NCBI RefSeq assembly: GCF_020539505.1
Contig: NZ_JACDXW010000001.1
Location: forward strand, 372,001 to 436,000
Direction: 5' to 3'
DNA: 64,000 nucleotides
Source: Mesopusillimonas faecipullorum
GTDB taxonomy: Bacteria > Pseudomonadota > Gammaproteobacteria > Burkholderiales > Burkholderiaceae_B
The notes under the pieces are model-generated. The model saw nothing but the letters and a program-made list of their open reading frames with translations, had not been told where the DNA came from and ran no database searches. The first letter of the stretch is position 1, and every line of letters begins with the position of its first letter. The position numbers were made by a program, and so were the translations under genes. Positions 36,170-45,948 of this stretch are shown one piece after another.

Positions 36170-36192
36170 CGATAGACCACAGGAAACCCAAG

Positions 36193-36897
36193 ATGGCTTT
36201 ATTTTCCTCCCGGAAGCCCGTCGTCTTCCAACACTCTGCCTATGGCGCCACGCGTCGTCGGCGCGGCGTACCGCGCTGGCTGATGCTGATTTTGACTGGT
36301 ATCGCACTTGGGGCCGGAGGCGTGTTGTTCTTGCAGTCCAGCTACGGACCACCACGTTTGACGGCCGAGGAATCCCAGCAGCTGCACCACGACCTGAACG
36401 CGGCCAACATCGAGAAACAGCGTCTACAAGCCCAGTTGGATCAGTTTTCACATGGCCAACAAGAAGCGCAAAGCAATGCCTCGCGCTTTAAGGCCGAACT
36501 GGATACCGCCCGCGCCCGCGTTGCCGAGCAACAGGCCAACATCACAGCGTTGATCGACAGCATTCCGGCTGATCCTCGCGGCACCTCGCCCGGCATTTCT
36601 TCGGCCACGTTCCGCAACGTCGAGGGCAATCTCGACTATCAGTTGCTGATCATGCAGGATTCGGCCGACAAACCCGAGTTCAATGGCAAGATGACGCTGG
36701 TCGTCGAAGGCGTCTATCCAAATGGCCGCGTAGCCACCATCAATCTGGACCCTATCCCGTTCACGGTGGGCCATTATGGTTTTGTCCGGGGTCAGGTGCC
36801 TCTGCCCAATGGCATGCGGGCTCGTCTGGTCACCGCTCGCATCACCGAAGGCGAAGATACACGGCTGCGCGCCACGCGCACGCTGCGGGTACGCTAA
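36193..36897 (+). CDS. Single-pass membrane protein with coiled coil (possibly DUF6776), unknown function
   Basis: 234 residues. A basic N-terminus (RRRRGVPR, 21-28) precedes one membrane helix (about 29-48), then a coiled-coil stretch (about 55-115, rich in Gln, Glu and Ala) and a beta-rich C-terminal domain (about 125-234, with FNGKMTLVVEGVYPNGRVA). The layout implies an N-in anchor with a periplasmic domain. AGGAAA precedes the ATG at 36193; the frame extends upstream into murU but that start is rejected. Resembles proteins that I associate loosely with DUF6776. Placed between murU and leuS, 23 bases after murU. Confidence 0.7.
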   Translation: MALFSSRKPVVFQHSAYGATRRRRGVPRWLMLILTGIALGAGGVLFLQSSYGPPRLTAEESQQLHHDLNAANIEKQRLQAQLDQFSHGQQEAQSNASRFKAELDTARARVAEQQANITALIDSIPADPRGTSPGISSATFRNVEGNLDYQLLIMQDSADKPEFNGKMTLVVEGVYPNGRVATINLDPIPFTVGHYGFVRGQVPLPNGMRARLVTARITEGEDTRLRATRTLRVR

Positions 36898-36904
36898 GCG
36901 CATC

Positions 36905-36941
36905 TATAATGTCGGGTTCATGACTCACTCTTGATCCCGAC
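36905..36941 (+). promoter_or_regulatory. leuS promoter -10 box and leader stem-loop
   Basis: A perfect TATAAT lies at 36905-36910. It is followed at once by GTCGGG (36911-36916) and CCCGAC (36936-36941), which pair around a 19-base loop with an inner TCA/TGA extension. The stem ends two bases before the leuS ATG at 36944, so nearly the whole leader is in the hairpin and no ribosome-binding site is free. The -35 is poor. Confidence 0.5.
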
Positions 36942-36943
36942 CC

Positions 36944-39598
36944 ATGCTGGAACGCTACCAACCCGTCGACGTAGAATCCGCCGCCAGACAAGACTGGCAG
37001 ACGCGCGACGTTTATCGTGTCACCGAAAACGCCGCCGGCGCCGACGGCAGCCCCAAGCCCAAGTTCTACGCCTGCTCCATGCTGCCCTACCCCAGCGGTA
37101 AGCTGCATATGGGCCACGTGCGCAACTACACCATCAACGACATGATGACGCGCCAGTTGCGCATGCGGGGCTACAACGTGCTCATGCCCATGGGCTGGGA
37201 TGCTTTCGGCATGCCTGCCGAGAACGCCGCCATCAAGTCCAAGGTGCCGCCCGCCAAATGGACATACGACAACATCGCCTACATGAAAAAGCAGATGCAG
37301 GCGATGGGCTTGGCCATAGACTGGTCACGCGAAATCTGCGCTTGCGATCCCAAGTATTACAAATGGAACCAATGGTTGTTCCTGAAAATGCTGGAAAAAG
37401 GCATCGCCTATCGCAAGACCCAGCTGGTTAACTGGGATCCTGTCGACAACACCGTGCTTGCCAACGAACAGGTCGTAGACGGTCGCGGTTGGCGCTCTGG
37501 TGCCCTGGTCGAAAAACGTGAAATCCCAGGGTATTACCTGCGCATCACAGACTACGCCGAAGAGCTGCTCAGCCACGTGCAAAACGGGCTTGAAGGCTGG
37601 CCCGAGCGCGTGCGCCTGATGCAAGAAAACTGGATAGGCAAGAGCGAGGGCGTGCGCTTTGCCTTTACACACGATATCCGCGACGCACAGAATCAGCTGA
37701 TACAAGATGGCCGTCTGTACGTCTTTACCACGCGTGCCGACACCATCATGGGGGTCACGTTCTGTGCGGTTGCCCCCGAACACCCCTTGGCGACCCACGC
37801 AGCGCAAAGCAACCCCGCGCTGCAAGCCTTTATCGAACAGTGCAAGCTGGGCGGCACCTCCGAAGCCGACATGGCGGCACGCGACAAAGAAGGTCTGCCC
37901 ACGGGTCTGAAGGTGCGTCACCCCCTCACGGGCGAAGAAGTTGAAGTCTGGGTGGGCAATTATGTGCTCATGAGCTACGGCGACGGCGCCGTTATGGGGG
38001 TTCCCGCCCACGACGAACGCGACTTTGCCTTTGCCAAAAAATACCAGTTGCCCATCAAGCAGGTCATAGGCGTCGAAGGCAAAACCTACGATGACGCTGC
38101 CTGGCAAGACTGGTATGGCGACAAGCAGCAAGGCGCCACCGTCAACTCCGGCAAGTACGACGGTCTGGCGCACCACGCCGCCGTGGATGCCATTGCCACC
38201 GACCTCGTAGCCATGGGTCTGGGTGCCAAGCAAGTCACGTGGCGCCTGCGCGACTGGGGCGTCTCGCGCCAGCGCTACTGGGGCACACCTATCCCCATCA
38301 TTCATTGCCAAAGCTGCGGTCCCGTTCCTGTCCCCGAAAAAGATCTGCCGGTGGTGTTGCCCGACGATCTGATTCCTGATGGCAGCGGCAACCCCTTGGC
38401 CAAACACGAAGCCTTCTTGCGCTGCCAATGCCCCAAGTGCGGTGCCGATGCCCGCCGTGAAACCGACACCATGGATACCTTCGTGGATTCGTCCTGGTAT
38501 TTCATGCGCTACACCGGTGCCGACAACCAAGACGCCATGGTCGATGCTCGCAACGACTACTGGATGCCCATGGATCAGTACATCGGAGGCATCGAGCACG
38601 CTGTCATGCACTTGCTTTACGCTCGCTTCTGGACAAAAGTCATGCGAGACCTGGGGCTGGTCAAGTTTGATGAGCCTTTCACTCGCTTGCTGTGCCAAGG
38701 CATGGTGCTTAACCATATTTACTCACGGCGCAACAGCAAGGGCGGCATAGAGTATTTCTGGCCCGAAGAAGTCGAAAACGTACATGATGAAAAAGGCGCC
38801 ATCGTAAGCGCGCGTCTGCGCAGCGACGGTTCTCCCGTCGACTACGGCGGCATCGGCACCATGTCGAAGTCCAAAAACAATGGGGTAGACCCGCAATCGC
38901 TCATCGACACCATGGGTGCAGATACGGCCCGCCTGTTCGTCATGTTCGCCAGCCCGCCCGAGCAAACCCTGGAATGGTCTGACTCAGGCGTCGACGGCGC
39001 CCATCGTTTCCTGCGTCGTTTGTGGTCGTTCAGCCATAAGCATCACGACACCGTGACACAAGCGCTTGCCGGCCAAGCCGATTGGTCGCAAGCAGATGCC
39101 GCCGCAAAAACGCTACGGCGCGAAACCCACACCATCTTGCGCCAGGCCGATTACGACTACCAGCGCATGCAGTACAACACCGTGGTCTCCGCGTGCATGA
39201 AGATGCTTAATACGCTTGACTCAGCCACTACCGATACCGAGCCCGCACGCCAGGCGTTGGCCGAAGCACTCAGCATCTTGCTGCGGGTGTTGTACCCCGT
39301 CGTTCCGCACATCACCTGGACACTCTGGCGTAATCTTGGGTATGCCGACAAATTCGGCGACTTGCTCGACGCCCCTTGGCCCCAGGTGGATGAACGCGCC
39401 CTGGAAACCGACGAGATCGAGTTCATGCTGCAAGTGAATGGCAAACTGCGCGGCACACTCACCGTCTCCGCACAGGCCGACAAGGCCGCCATCGAGCAAG
39501 CAGCCGCCTCGCACGAAGCCGCCGTCCGCTTCCTCGAAGGTCGCACACCCAAGCGTGTCATTGTCGTTCCCGGCAAACTCGTTAACGTCGTAGGCTAA
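36944..39598 (+). CDS. leuS: Leucyl-tRNA synthetase
   Basis: 884-residue class I synthetase. HMGH in [20 protein letters not shown] (about residue 45-65) and KMSKS as [12 protein letters not shown] (near 640) are the ATP-binding motifs. The CP1 editing domain contains [22 protein letters not shown] and [10 protein letters not shown] with the conserved Asp. The zinc-type segment CQSCGPVP...CQCPKCG, the anticodon-binding domain and the C-terminal LeuS-specific domain ([13 protein letters not shown]) are complete. No clear Shine-Dalgarno; a hairpin abuts the start. lptE follows after four bases. Confidence 0.97.
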   Translation: MLERYQPVDVESAARQDWQTRDVYRVTENAAGADGSPKPKFYACSMLPYPSGKLHMGHVRNYTINDMMTRQLRMRGYNVLMPMGWDAFGMPAENAAIKSKVPPAKWTYDNIAYMKKQMQAMGLAIDWSREICACDPKYYKWNQWLFLKMLEKGIAYRKTQLVNWDPVDNTVLANEQVVDGRGWRSGALVEKREIPGYYLRITDYAEELLSHVQNGLEGWPERVRLMQENWIGKSEGVRFAFTHDIRDAQNQLIQDGRLYVFTTRADTIMGVTFCAVAPEHPLATHAAQSNPALQAFIEQCKLGGTSEADMAARDKEGLPTGLKVRHPLTGEEVEVWVGNYVLMSYGDGAVMGVPAHDERDFAFAKKYQLPIKQVIGVEGKTYDDAAWQDWYGDKQQGATVNSGKYDGLAHHAAVDAIATDLVAMGLGAKQVTWRLRDWGVSRQRYWGTPIPIIHCQSCGPVPVPEKDLPVVLPDDLIPDGSGNPLAKHEAFLRCQCPKCGADARRETDTMDTFVDSSWYFMRYTGADNQDAMVDARNDYWMPMDQYIGGIEHAVMHLLYARFWTKVMRDLGLVKFDEPFTRLLCQGMVLNHIYSRRNSKGGIEYFWPEEVENVHDEKGAIVSARLRSDGSPVDYGGIGTMSKSKNNGVDPQSLIDTMGADTARLFVMFASPPEQTLEWSDSGVDGAHRFLRRLWSFSHKHHDTVTQALAGQADWSQADAAAKTLRRETHTILRQADYDYQRMQYNTVVSACMKMLNTLDSATTDTEPARQALAEALSILLRVLYPVVPHITWTLWRNLGYADKFGDLLDAPWPQVDERALETDEIEFMLQVNGKLRGTLTVSAQADKAAIEQAAASHEAAVRFLEGRTPKRVIVVPGKLVNVVG

Positions 39599-39602
39599 GC
39601 AT

Positions 39603-40274
39603 ATGCATCTCCACCTGCCCTGGTTCGCTTCCCACTCGCAAGGCATGCAGCGGTTTGCGCTGGGGCTGGTGTCTGCACTCTTGGCGCTTACCCTGGCCGC
39701 CTGCGGTTTTCATCTCAAAGGCACCACACCACTGCCCTTCGACACGCTCTACACCAACATCTCTGACAACGATGCCTTTGGCATGCATTTGCGCCGTGTC
39801 GTGCTGGCCGCCTCGCCCAACCTTCGTTTCACCGAAACCCCAAAAGACGCTCAGGCCGTACTTACGCAACTAAGCATGCGCGAGGACATGCGCGAGATCG
39901 CCATCGGGCCTGATGGCTTGGTCGAAGAGTACGAGCTCACCCTGATTTACAGCTTCCAGCTGACCGATGCCAAAGGCAATATGCTGCTGCCACCGACCAC
40001 CCTGGAGTCGCGCCGCGAAGTGCCTTACGACTCCTCTGCCCTGGCTGCCAAACAAGGCGAAATCAGCAACCTCTTCTTTGATATGCGTCGGGGCATGGCT
40101 GACCGCATCGTGCGCAGGTTGACATCGCCGCAGGTGATCGACGCCTACCTCAAGTATCAAGCCGAAGAGCCTGCCGCGGTCGTCGAACCGCTGATACGCC
40201 AGCCCAAGCTGGAAGAATCCCCAAGCAGCACCTTGCCCACGCCCACGCGATACGGCGTCCCTGTGTACCGCTAA
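39603..40274 (+). CDS. lptE: LPS-assembly lipoprotein LptE
   Basis: Outer-membrane lipoprotein that plugs the LptD barrel and binds LPS. 223 residues from the ATG at 39603; an in-frame ATG at 39645 would give a tidier signal peptide (MQRFALGLVSALLALTLAAC) and may be the real start. Lipobox TLAAC is followed by GFHLKGTTPLPFDTLYTNI, the usual start of mature LptE. An acidic/proline-rich tail follows residue 190. Position leuS-lptE-holA is conserved in proteobacteria. Confidence 0.93.
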   Translation: MHLHLPWFASHSQGMQRFALGLVSALLALTLAACGFHLKGTTPLPFDTLYTNISDNDAFGMHLRRVVLAASPNLRFTETPKDAQAVLTQLSMREDMREIAIGPDGLVEEYELTLIYSFQLTDAKGNMLLPPTTLESRREVPYDSSALAAKQGEISNLFFDMRRGMADRIVRRLTSPQVIDAYLKYQAEEPAAVVEPLIRQPKLEESPSSTLPTPTRYGVPVYR

Positions 40275-40284
40275 GGAGGCTGCC

Positions 40285-41361
40285 ATGGGGCGCCGCCTCT
40301 CCTTATCCGACCTGAACCGGCAGCTTGCCGCTCAGCCAGCTTCGCTTGATCCGCTATATGTGCTGTCAGGCGACGAGCCTCTGCTATTGACCGAAGCGGC
40401 CGATAGTTTACGTAGCGCCGCCAGTGCCGCCGGTTTCAGCCAACGCACCAGCCTGATGCTTGATGCACGCAGTGACTGGAGCGCAGTGCTGGCGGCCACC
40501 CAGAACATCTCGCTCTTTGGCGATCAGACGCTGCTTGATTTGAAACTGCCCAGCGGCAAGCCCGGCCGAACCGGAGGCGACACGCTGGTACAACTGGCCT
40601 CTTTACTTGAAAGCGGTGCCATAGCGCATACCCGTGTCGTGCTGACGCTACCCCGGCTGGACAAAGCCACGCGCACCAGTAAATGGTGCGCCGCCTTGCT
40701 GAACATCGCCAGCTTGGTCGAGATCCCCACCATAGAGCGCGCCGCACTGCCCGAATGGATAGGCCAACGTCTGGCCCGCCAGAAACAAACCCTGGGGCGC
40801 GATAGCTTGGAGTGGATGGCCGACAAGGTCGAAGGCAATTTGCTCGCCGCCCATCAAGAAATCATGAAACTAGGCTTGCTGTATGCCGAAGGGGCCCTCA
40901 CCCACGAGCAAGTCGAGCAAGCCGTACTGGACGTCGCGCGATACGACGTCAACACACTGCGCCAAGCCATGCTAGACGGGCAGGCCCGCAGGGCGCTGAC
41001 GGTATTGGACGGCCTACGCGCCGAGGGCGAGGCATTGCCTCTGGTATTATGGGCGGTTACCGAGGAACTCCGTGCGCTCGCGCAATTGGCCCATGCCCAA
41101 GCCAAGCGCGGCGACATCGCTGCGCTGCTGCGTCAATTGCGTGTATTTGGCCCACGCGAAGCTTTACTCAGGCAAGCCGTAGGTAAAGCTCCTGCGGGTT
41201 TGTGGTCAACCGCCTTACTGCATGCTCACGATATCGACCGCTTGATCAAAGGGCTGCCCACCACCGGTCGCCTGAACGACGCCTGGGAAGAACTAACCCG
41301 GCTGGTCGCCCGCATAGCAGTGGTCTGCTCGGCCCGTCGCTCGCCACGCCCCTCCCGATAG
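40285..41361 (+). CDS. holA: DNA polymerase III delta subunit HolA
   Basis: 358-residue clamp-loader subunit that opens the beta clamp. The N-terminal [21 protein letters not shown] motif is characteristic, as are [21 protein letters not shown] and [19 protein letters not shown]. Ten bases after lptE with AAGGAGG overlapping its end as ribosome-binding site. The C-terminal tail (RRSPRPSR) is basic. Its stop precedes proA by 29 bases. Confidence 0.95.
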   Translation: MGRRLSLSDLNRQLAAQPASLDPLYVLSGDEPLLLTEAADSLRSAASAAGFSQRTSLMLDARSDWSAVLAATQNISLFGDQTLLDLKLPSGKPGRTGGDTLVQLASLLESGAIAHTRVVLTLPRLDKATRTSKWCAALLNIASLVEIPTIERAALPEWIGQRLARQKQTLGRDSLEWMADKVEGNLLAAHQEIMKLGLLYAEGALTHEQVEQAVLDVARYDVNTLRQAMLDGQARRALTVLDGLRAEGEALPLVLWAVTEELRALAQLAHAQAKRGDIAALLRQLRVFGPREALLRQAVGKAPAGLWSTALLHAHDIDRLIKGLPTTGRLNDAWEELTRLVARIAVVCSARRSPRPSR

Positions 41362-41390
41362 TTTCATTCAAGCAGTTACCAGGAACCGCC

Positions 41391-42671
41391 ATGTCCACCG
41401 CCGCCTCCGCCAACTCGACAGCCGCTGAAGCAGCCCTGAAGCTGGGTCGCCAAGCTCGCCAAGCCTCTCGCATACTCATGAGCGCCCCCGACGCGCTCAA
41501 GTCGCGCGCGTTGTTGGCCATGGCCGACCTCATACAAGAGAACCGCGAAGCGCTGCAAGCCGCCAACGCCAAAGACCTCGAAGCCGCCCGAAATAACGGT
41601 CTGGACTCTGCCCTGGTCGAGCGTTTGAAACTGTCCGACAAGGCTCTGGAAACCATGATGGCAGGCCTGCGTCAGATCGCCGCCATGCCCGATCCCGTCG
41701 GCAGCCAATCGGGCTCTACGCTGCGTCCCAACGGCATGCGCGTGGGGCAAATGCGCGTTCCTTTGGGCGTCATCGGCATTATTTACGAGTCGCGCCCCAA
41801 CGTCACCATAGATGCGGCTGCCCTCTGCCTCAAATCCGGCAATGCCGCTATCTTGCGCGGCGGCAGCGAGGCCTTTCATTCCAACCAAGCCTTGGCTCAG
41901 GTCATTCAAGCCGGTCTCGAGGCGGCGGGCTTACCCAGCCATGCCATTCAGGTAGCAGGCACCACCGATCGCGCGCTGGTGGGCGAACTGGTCACGCTAA
42001 CAGACTATATAGACGTCATTATTCCGCGCGGGGGCAAAAACCTGATTGCACGCCTGGCCGCCGAGGCCAAAGTGCCATTGCTGAAGCACCTGGATGGCAA
42101 CTGCCACGTCTATGTCGACGAATTTGCCGATCTGGATAAAGCCAACAATATCGCCTTCAATGCCAAGACTTATCGGTACGGCATTTGCGGCACCATGGAA
42201 ACGCTGCTGGTACACCAGAACATCGCCGCCGCCTTTTTGCCCGCCCTGGCCCAACGCCTCATCGCTCACGGCGTCGAACTGCGTGGCTGCGAGCGTGCCC
42301 AGGCCTTGGTGGCCGACATGAAGCCCGCCACCGAGGCCGACTGGGAAACCGAGTATTTGGCACCTATACTTGCCGTTCGTATCGTAGACGACATGGACAG
42401 CGCCATCGAACACATCCATCGCTGGAGCTCGGGACATACCGAATCCATCGTGACCGAAAACCTGGCCAAGGCCACACGCTTCCAGCGCGAAGTAGACTCC
42501 AGCTCGGTTTATATCAATTTACCCACTTGCTTTGCCGACGGTTTCGAATACGGCTTGGGTGCCGAGATCGGCATTTCCACCAATCGTCTGCATGCACGCG
42601 GGCCGGTGGGTCTGGAAGGCCTTACCACTTATAAGTGGGTGCTGACAGGCGACGGCCAACTGCGCGGCTGA
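41391..42671 (+). CDS. proA: Gamma-glutamyl phosphate reductase
   Basis: 426-residue NADPH-dependent reductase, second step of proline synthesis. The ATG at 41391 is chosen by homology; the open frame begins inside holA at 41202 but that N-terminus is unlike Pro[33 protein letters not shown] and the catalytic cysteine in [15 protein letters not shown] are present, plus [20 protein letters not shown]. No proB adjacent. AGGAACC provides a ribosome-binding site. Confidence 0.96.
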   Translation: MSTAASANSTAAEAALKLGRQARQASRILMSAPDALKSRALLAMADLIQENREALQAANAKDLEAARNNGLDSALVERLKLSDKALETMMAGLRQIAAMPDPVGSQSGSTLRPNGMRVGQMRVPLGVIGIIYESRPNVTIDAAALCLKSGNAAILRGGSEAFHSNQALAQVIQAGLEAAGLPSHAIQVAGTTDRALVGELVTLTDYIDVIIPRGGKNLIARLAAEAKVPLLKHLDGNCHVYVDEFADLDKANNIAFNAKTYRYGICGTMETLLVHQNIAAAFLPALAQRLIAHGVELRGCERAQALVADMKPATEADWETEYLAPILAVRIVDDMDSAIEHIHRWSSGHTESIVTENLAKATRFQREVDSSSVYINLPTCFADGFEYGLGAEIGISTNRLHARGPVGLEGLTTYKWVLTGDGQLRG

Positions 42672-42729
42672 CCCATCAGGGCCGGTTCGCAAGGGCCCGG
42701 GTTTCGTTATTCCGACAGGTAAGACCACC

Positions 42730-43146
42730 ATGCTTTGGATCAAGACTTTCCACCTGCTGTTCGTGATCTCGTGGTTTGCAGGCCTATTTTATTTGCCGCG
42801 CCTGTACGTCAACCTGGCACAGGCAGTACCGCCCGAGACATATACCCACCTGGTGGGTATGGCTCGTAGGCTGTACCGATTCATGACCATCTTGGCGGTT
42901 CCCGCCATTGTGCTGGGGCTGACCTTATGGTTGCATTACGGACTGGGGCGTGGGCAAGGCTGGATGCATGCCAAGCTGGCTGTAGTGCTGTTACTGGTGC
43001 TGTACCATTTTTGCTGTGGTCGTATGCTGCACAGCTTCGCCGAACATCGCAATACTCGTAGCGCCCGCTTTTACCGCTGGTTCAATGAAATCCCGGTAAT
43101 ACTGCTGCTGATTGTCCTCATTCTGGTCGTCATTCGACCTTTCTAA
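42730..43146 (+). CDS. HemJ/CopD-family membrane protein (putative protoporphyrinogen oxidase HemJ)
   Basis: 138 residues, four predicted membrane helices. The N-terminus WIKTFHLLFVISWFAGLFYLPRLYVN fits HemJ, the oxygen-independent-of-flavin protoporphyrinogen IX oxidase of many Gram-negatives; H8 and the later KLAVVLLLVLYHF and RWFNEIPVILLLIVLILVV segments are also as expected. CopD-type proteins share this fold, so HemJ is likely but not certain. Starts 58 bases after proA and ends 11 bases before the next gene. Confidence 0.8.
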   Translation: MLWIKTFHLLFVISWFAGLFYLPRLYVNLAQAVPPETYTHLVGMARRLYRFMTILAVPAIVLGLTLWLHYGLGRGQGWMHAKLAVVLLLVLYHFCCGRMLHSFAEHRNTRSARFYRWFNEIPVILLLIVLILVVIRPF

Positions 43147-43157
43147 GCCCTCTGATC

Positions 43158-44798
43158 ATGTCCGACGAAAAAAAAACCGGCGCCACCCTCACGCTCAAGG
43201 CTCGCCCCGTCAGTAAAGACGACGAGGCCACCACTGCGCGCAACCGATCGGGCTCACGCGCACGTCGTGTAGAGCAGATGGCACGGCAACAAGGGCAGGA
43301 AGCCAACAAAGCGGCCTCCCCCACCAGTGCCGCTCCAACGCCCACCGAAGGTCGCGGCCAGCAACCCCGCATCGAGCGCAAGGCGCGAGCCGAGCAGCCG
43401 GGACGTCCAGAACGTGCTGCACGCGGCGAACGAACAGAACGTTCCGATCGCCCCGCACGTCAACAAGATCGCGGCGATCGCACAGAACGCTCCGCCAGCT
43501 CGCGTACCGATGCCCCCACGCGCCCTGCCCGCACCGGGCAGTTCGAGCGCGCTCGCGACGCATCGCCACGTCACGCTTATGCCAATCGGCCTGACTCTGC
43601 CCGCACACCGCCAGAGCGCCGTGCTCGTCCCGCTACCCGCCAGATTCTCGGTTACGAAACCGTATTTCAGGTGTTCACGCCCTGCCCTCAAGGCCTGGAA
43701 GCAGCGCTTGCCGAAGAACTGCAAGCGCTGGGTTTCGAAGCGCAGGCCGGACGGGCCGGATGCCATCTGAGCGCAGATTGGCATGGCATTCAACGCATCA
43801 ATTTATTCTCTCGGTTGGCAACGCGCGTGCTGGTCAAACTTTCCAGCGCACCAGTACAAACCGAAGACGATATTCTCGAACTGGCGCGGGCCACGCCCTG
43901 GGAGCGCTGGTTTGGTCCTGAACACAGCCTGCGGGTAGACACCTCGGCGGTGCGCAGCCCCATGAAAAGCCTGCAGTATTGCAATCTGCGCGCCAAAGAC
44001 GGCATTTGCGACCGCCTGCGTGAGCGGGAAGGCGCACGCCCAGATATCGATACCGTGCGTCCTGACGCCCGCGTTCATCTTTTTCTGGACGAACACAGCG
44101 CCACGCTTTACCTGGATACTTCGGGCGAATCCCTGTTCAAACGGGGCTGGCGCCTAGACAAGGGCGAAGCCCCCATACGCGAAAACCTGGCAGCCGGCAT
44201 GCTGGCATTATCTGGCTGGGAAACCGATCAAGCCCTGATGGACCCTTTCTGCGGCAGCGGCACCATACTCATAGAAGCCGCCTGGAAAGCCATGGGTATG
44301 CCGCCCGGCATCATGCGCCCCTTCGCATTCGAGCGCCTGCGTCACCACGACCGGCAAGCTTGGTATGCCTACAAAGACCAAATGCGCAGCCAAGCGCGCC
44401 AAAACGCACTCACCGCCCCCCTGCTCGGTATTGAGCTGAACCCCGACAGCGTGGCTGCCGCCCGAGCCAATGCCAGCCGGGCGGGCCTGGGCAGCGGTCA
44501 GATCCAATTCCGTGTGGGCGATGCCTGCGAAGCCCTCCCCCCAGCGGAGTCGGGCTGGATCGTCACCAACCCGCCTTACGGCGAGCGTTTGCCTACAGAC
44601 GACCCAGAGCTTTGGTCGCGATGGGCCAGCCACCTGAAGCGGCACTTTAGCGGTTGGCATGTCAATGCTATCTCCAACGATTTGCAACTGCCCCAAAGAA
44701 TGCGTCTGCAACCGAAAAGGCGGCACCCTCTATATAACGGCGCACTGGATTGCCGTCTTTTCAGCTTTGATATGGTGACAGAACGCTACGAAGGTTGA
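43158..44798 (+). CDS. THUMP-domain SAM-dependent RNA methyltransferase (RlmL N-terminal-like) with Arg-rich N-terminal extension
   Basis: 546 residues. Residues 1-165 are low-complexity and very basic, rich in Arg, Ala, Glu, Ser and Pro (repeated ER, RPAR and DR units), probably disordered. Then a THUMP domain (about 170-280, VFTPCPQGLEAALAEELQAL), linker and Rossmann methyltransferase with DPFCGSGTILIEAAW and the NPPYGERL motif typical of N2-guanine methylation of 23S rRNA G2445 (the N-terminal half of E. coli RlmL). The RlmK half is absent. The target is inferred. The extension is unusually long compared with the family as I know it. Confidence 0.88.
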   Translation: MSDEKKTGATLTLKARPVSKDDEATTARNRSGSRARRVEQMARQQGQEANKAASPTSAAPTPTEGRGQQPRIERKARAEQPGRPERAARGERTERSDRPARQQDRGDRTERSASSRTDAPTRPARTGQFERARDASPRHAYANRPDSARTPPERRARPATRQILGYETVFQVFTPCPQGLEAALAEELQALGFEAQAGRAGCHLSADWHGIQRINLFSRLATRVLVKLSSAPVQTEDDILELARATPWERWFGPEHSLRVDTSAVRSPMKSLQYCNLRAKDGICDRLREREGARPDIDTVRPDARVHLFLDEHSATLYLDTSGESLFKRGWRLDKGEAPIRENLAAGMLALSGWETDQALMDPFCGSGTILIEAAWKAMGMPPGIMRPFAFERLRHHDRQAWYAYKDQMRSQARQNALTAPLLGIELNPDSVAAARANASRAGLGSGQIQFRVGDACEALPPAESGWIVTNPPYGERLPTDDPELWSRWASHLKRHFSGWHVNAISNDLQLPQRMRLQPKRRHPLYNGALDCRLFSFDMVTERYEG

Positions 44799-44845
44799 TG
44801 AACGACGCTGTCTAGCCTAAGTGTTAGTGCAGCGCAACATATGGC

Positions 44846-44900
44846 TTGCATGTTCCTAGGGATAACCCTATAATAGGGTTATCCCTGATCGAAACGATCA
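44846..44900 (+). promoter_or_regulatory. Promoter with palindromic operator on the -10 box
   Basis: TATAAT at 44869-44874 lies 17 bases after TTGCAT (44846-44851), giving a good sigma-70 layout. The -10 is centred in a perfect inverted repeat with 13-base arms, AGGGATAACCCTA (44858-44870) and TAGGGTTATCCCT (44874-44886), around TAA. A second palindrome TGATCG-AAA-CGATCA follows at 44886-44900, just after the expected start point near 44881. A minimal ATG-TAG occurs at 44908-44913 before the real gene. The arrangement suggests repression or an RNA structure. Confidence 0.6.
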
Positions 44901-44923
44901 ATACATCATGTAGAGAGGCCATC

Positions 44924-45115
44924 ATGATCAACCTGAATAGCGAAATCCACCTGACCGACGAACTCGAGCGCCAATTGATGCAACAAGCCATGGAAGAACA
45001 GGCTCGCTTCAAGCCCGGCACCTCGCTGAAGAATCTGTTCGTCAAGTTGTCGCAAGGCCGCAAATCCGCCAAGGCTGACGCTGTCGTTACGCGCGAAGCC
45101 AAACACGCGATCTAA
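44924..45115 (+). CDS. Small protein of unknown function (63 residues)
   Basis: 63 residues starting MINLNSEIHLTDELERQL. An acidic amphipathic helix (about 10-28) is followed by a basic second half (KNLFVKLSQGRKSAKAD), with no signal peptide or membrane span. GAGAGG lies nine bases upstream of the ATG. I do not recognise a family. It is supported as a gene by its strong promoter with palindromic operator and by its own terminator, so it seems to be a tightly controlled, highly expressed single-gene unit. It might be a regulator of its own operator or a small stress or ribosome-associated protein; neither can be decided from sequence. Confidence 0.7.
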   Translation: MINLNSEIHLTDELERQLMQQAMEEQARFKPGTSLKNLFVKLSQGRKSAKADAVVTREAKHAI

Positions 45116-45195
45116 GTCTGACCGCAGCAGTTCACCGTCACCTTTATTGACGGTAAGGGCATTCCAGGCAGCAACACGTCTGATGTCATCATCGC

Positions 45196-45218
45196 AAGCC
45201 GCCCCTCAGGGCGGCTTT
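45196..45218 (+). terminator. Terminator after the 63-residue gene
   Basis: AAGCCGCCC (45196-45204) and GGGCGGCTT (45209-45217) form a 9-bp GC-rich stem with a four-base loop and a short T tail (TTTGT). It lies 80 bases after the stop. The rest of 45116-45296 shows no gene. Confidence 0.65.
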
Positions 45219-45296
45219 GTCATGCTGGCCCCGACAGCGGCTATACGCTTATCGGGGATAATAGCGGGCTGATATTGCCCTTCCTACCTTGCCGCC

Positions 45297-45836
45297 ATGA
45301 CCGACCCTAAGCCTTACGACGCTTCAGCCATGCCCGATGCCACGCGTTGGCGCCGTTTCTCCAGCATGATGTATGAAGGCGTTCTGCTTTTCGCCGTGGT
45401 CTATCTGGCCAGCTATCTTTTTGACACGCTCACGCAAAGTCGCAGCGGCATGACGCTGCGCCCGGCCCGACAACTCGTGGTGTTTTTGGCGATAGGCGTC
45501 TATTTCGTCATGAGCTGGCGATACAGTGGCCAAACCTTACCCATGAAAACCTGGAATCTGAGGCTGGTGGAAAACAACGGCCAAGTGCCTCGGCCACGCA
45601 GACTGGTATTACGCTACTTATTGCTATGGCCCGTACCACTGCTGGCAGGCCTGCTCATCAAAGCACTTTCCTGGTCCACCGGCTTAGGTGCGCTAGACCT
45701 GCTGATCGTCCTGACACCCTTTTCCATCTTTATCTGGACGTGGTTCGACCGCGACCAACGGTTTTTACATGATCGCGTGTTAGGCACACGCCTGGTGGTA
45801 ACACCCAGCAAACGTAAAACCCCGGATAAACCCTAG
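45297..45836 (+). CDS. RDD-family membrane protein
   Basis: 179-residue inner-membrane protein with three to four helices (about 25-45, 65-82, 105-125, 130-150). The RDD layout is visible: RWRRFSSMMYEGVLLFAVVYLAS near the N-terminus, GQTLPMKTWNLRLVENNGQVP in the middle and FLHDRVLGTRLVV at the end. RDD proteins are transport-related or of unknown role. Followed by 112 bases with no clear feature. Confidence 0.85.
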   Translation: MTDPKPYDASAMPDATRWRRFSSMMYEGVLLFAVVYLASYLFDTLTQSRSGMTLRPARQLVVFLAIGVYFVMSWRYSGQTLPMKTWNLRLVENNGQVPRPRRLVLRYLLLWPVPLLAGLLIKALSWSTGLGALDLLIVLTPFSIFIWTWFDRDQRFLHDRVLGTRLVVTPSKRKTPDKP

Positions 45837-45948
45837 GCAAACGCTTGGATACAAGTGGGGGGATTGCACAGAAGCCGCTTGTCGTTCATGCTTGTAGGCT
45901 GGTTGAGCCAGCATCTTCCCTTGCACCTTGTTGAAGACCGCCTACACA

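Noticed and set aside
37325-38716. A 463-codon open frame on the minus strand inside leuS
   Set aside because: It is exactly antisense to a well-supported gene, its translation resembles no known family and its composition follows from the GC-rich third positions of leuS.
44858-44886. Similarity of the palindrome to a homing-endonuclease site (TAGGGATAAC)
   Set aside because: Only the first ten bases match I-SceI; the perfect symmetry and the central -10 box explain the sequence better, and there is no endonuclease or intron nearby.
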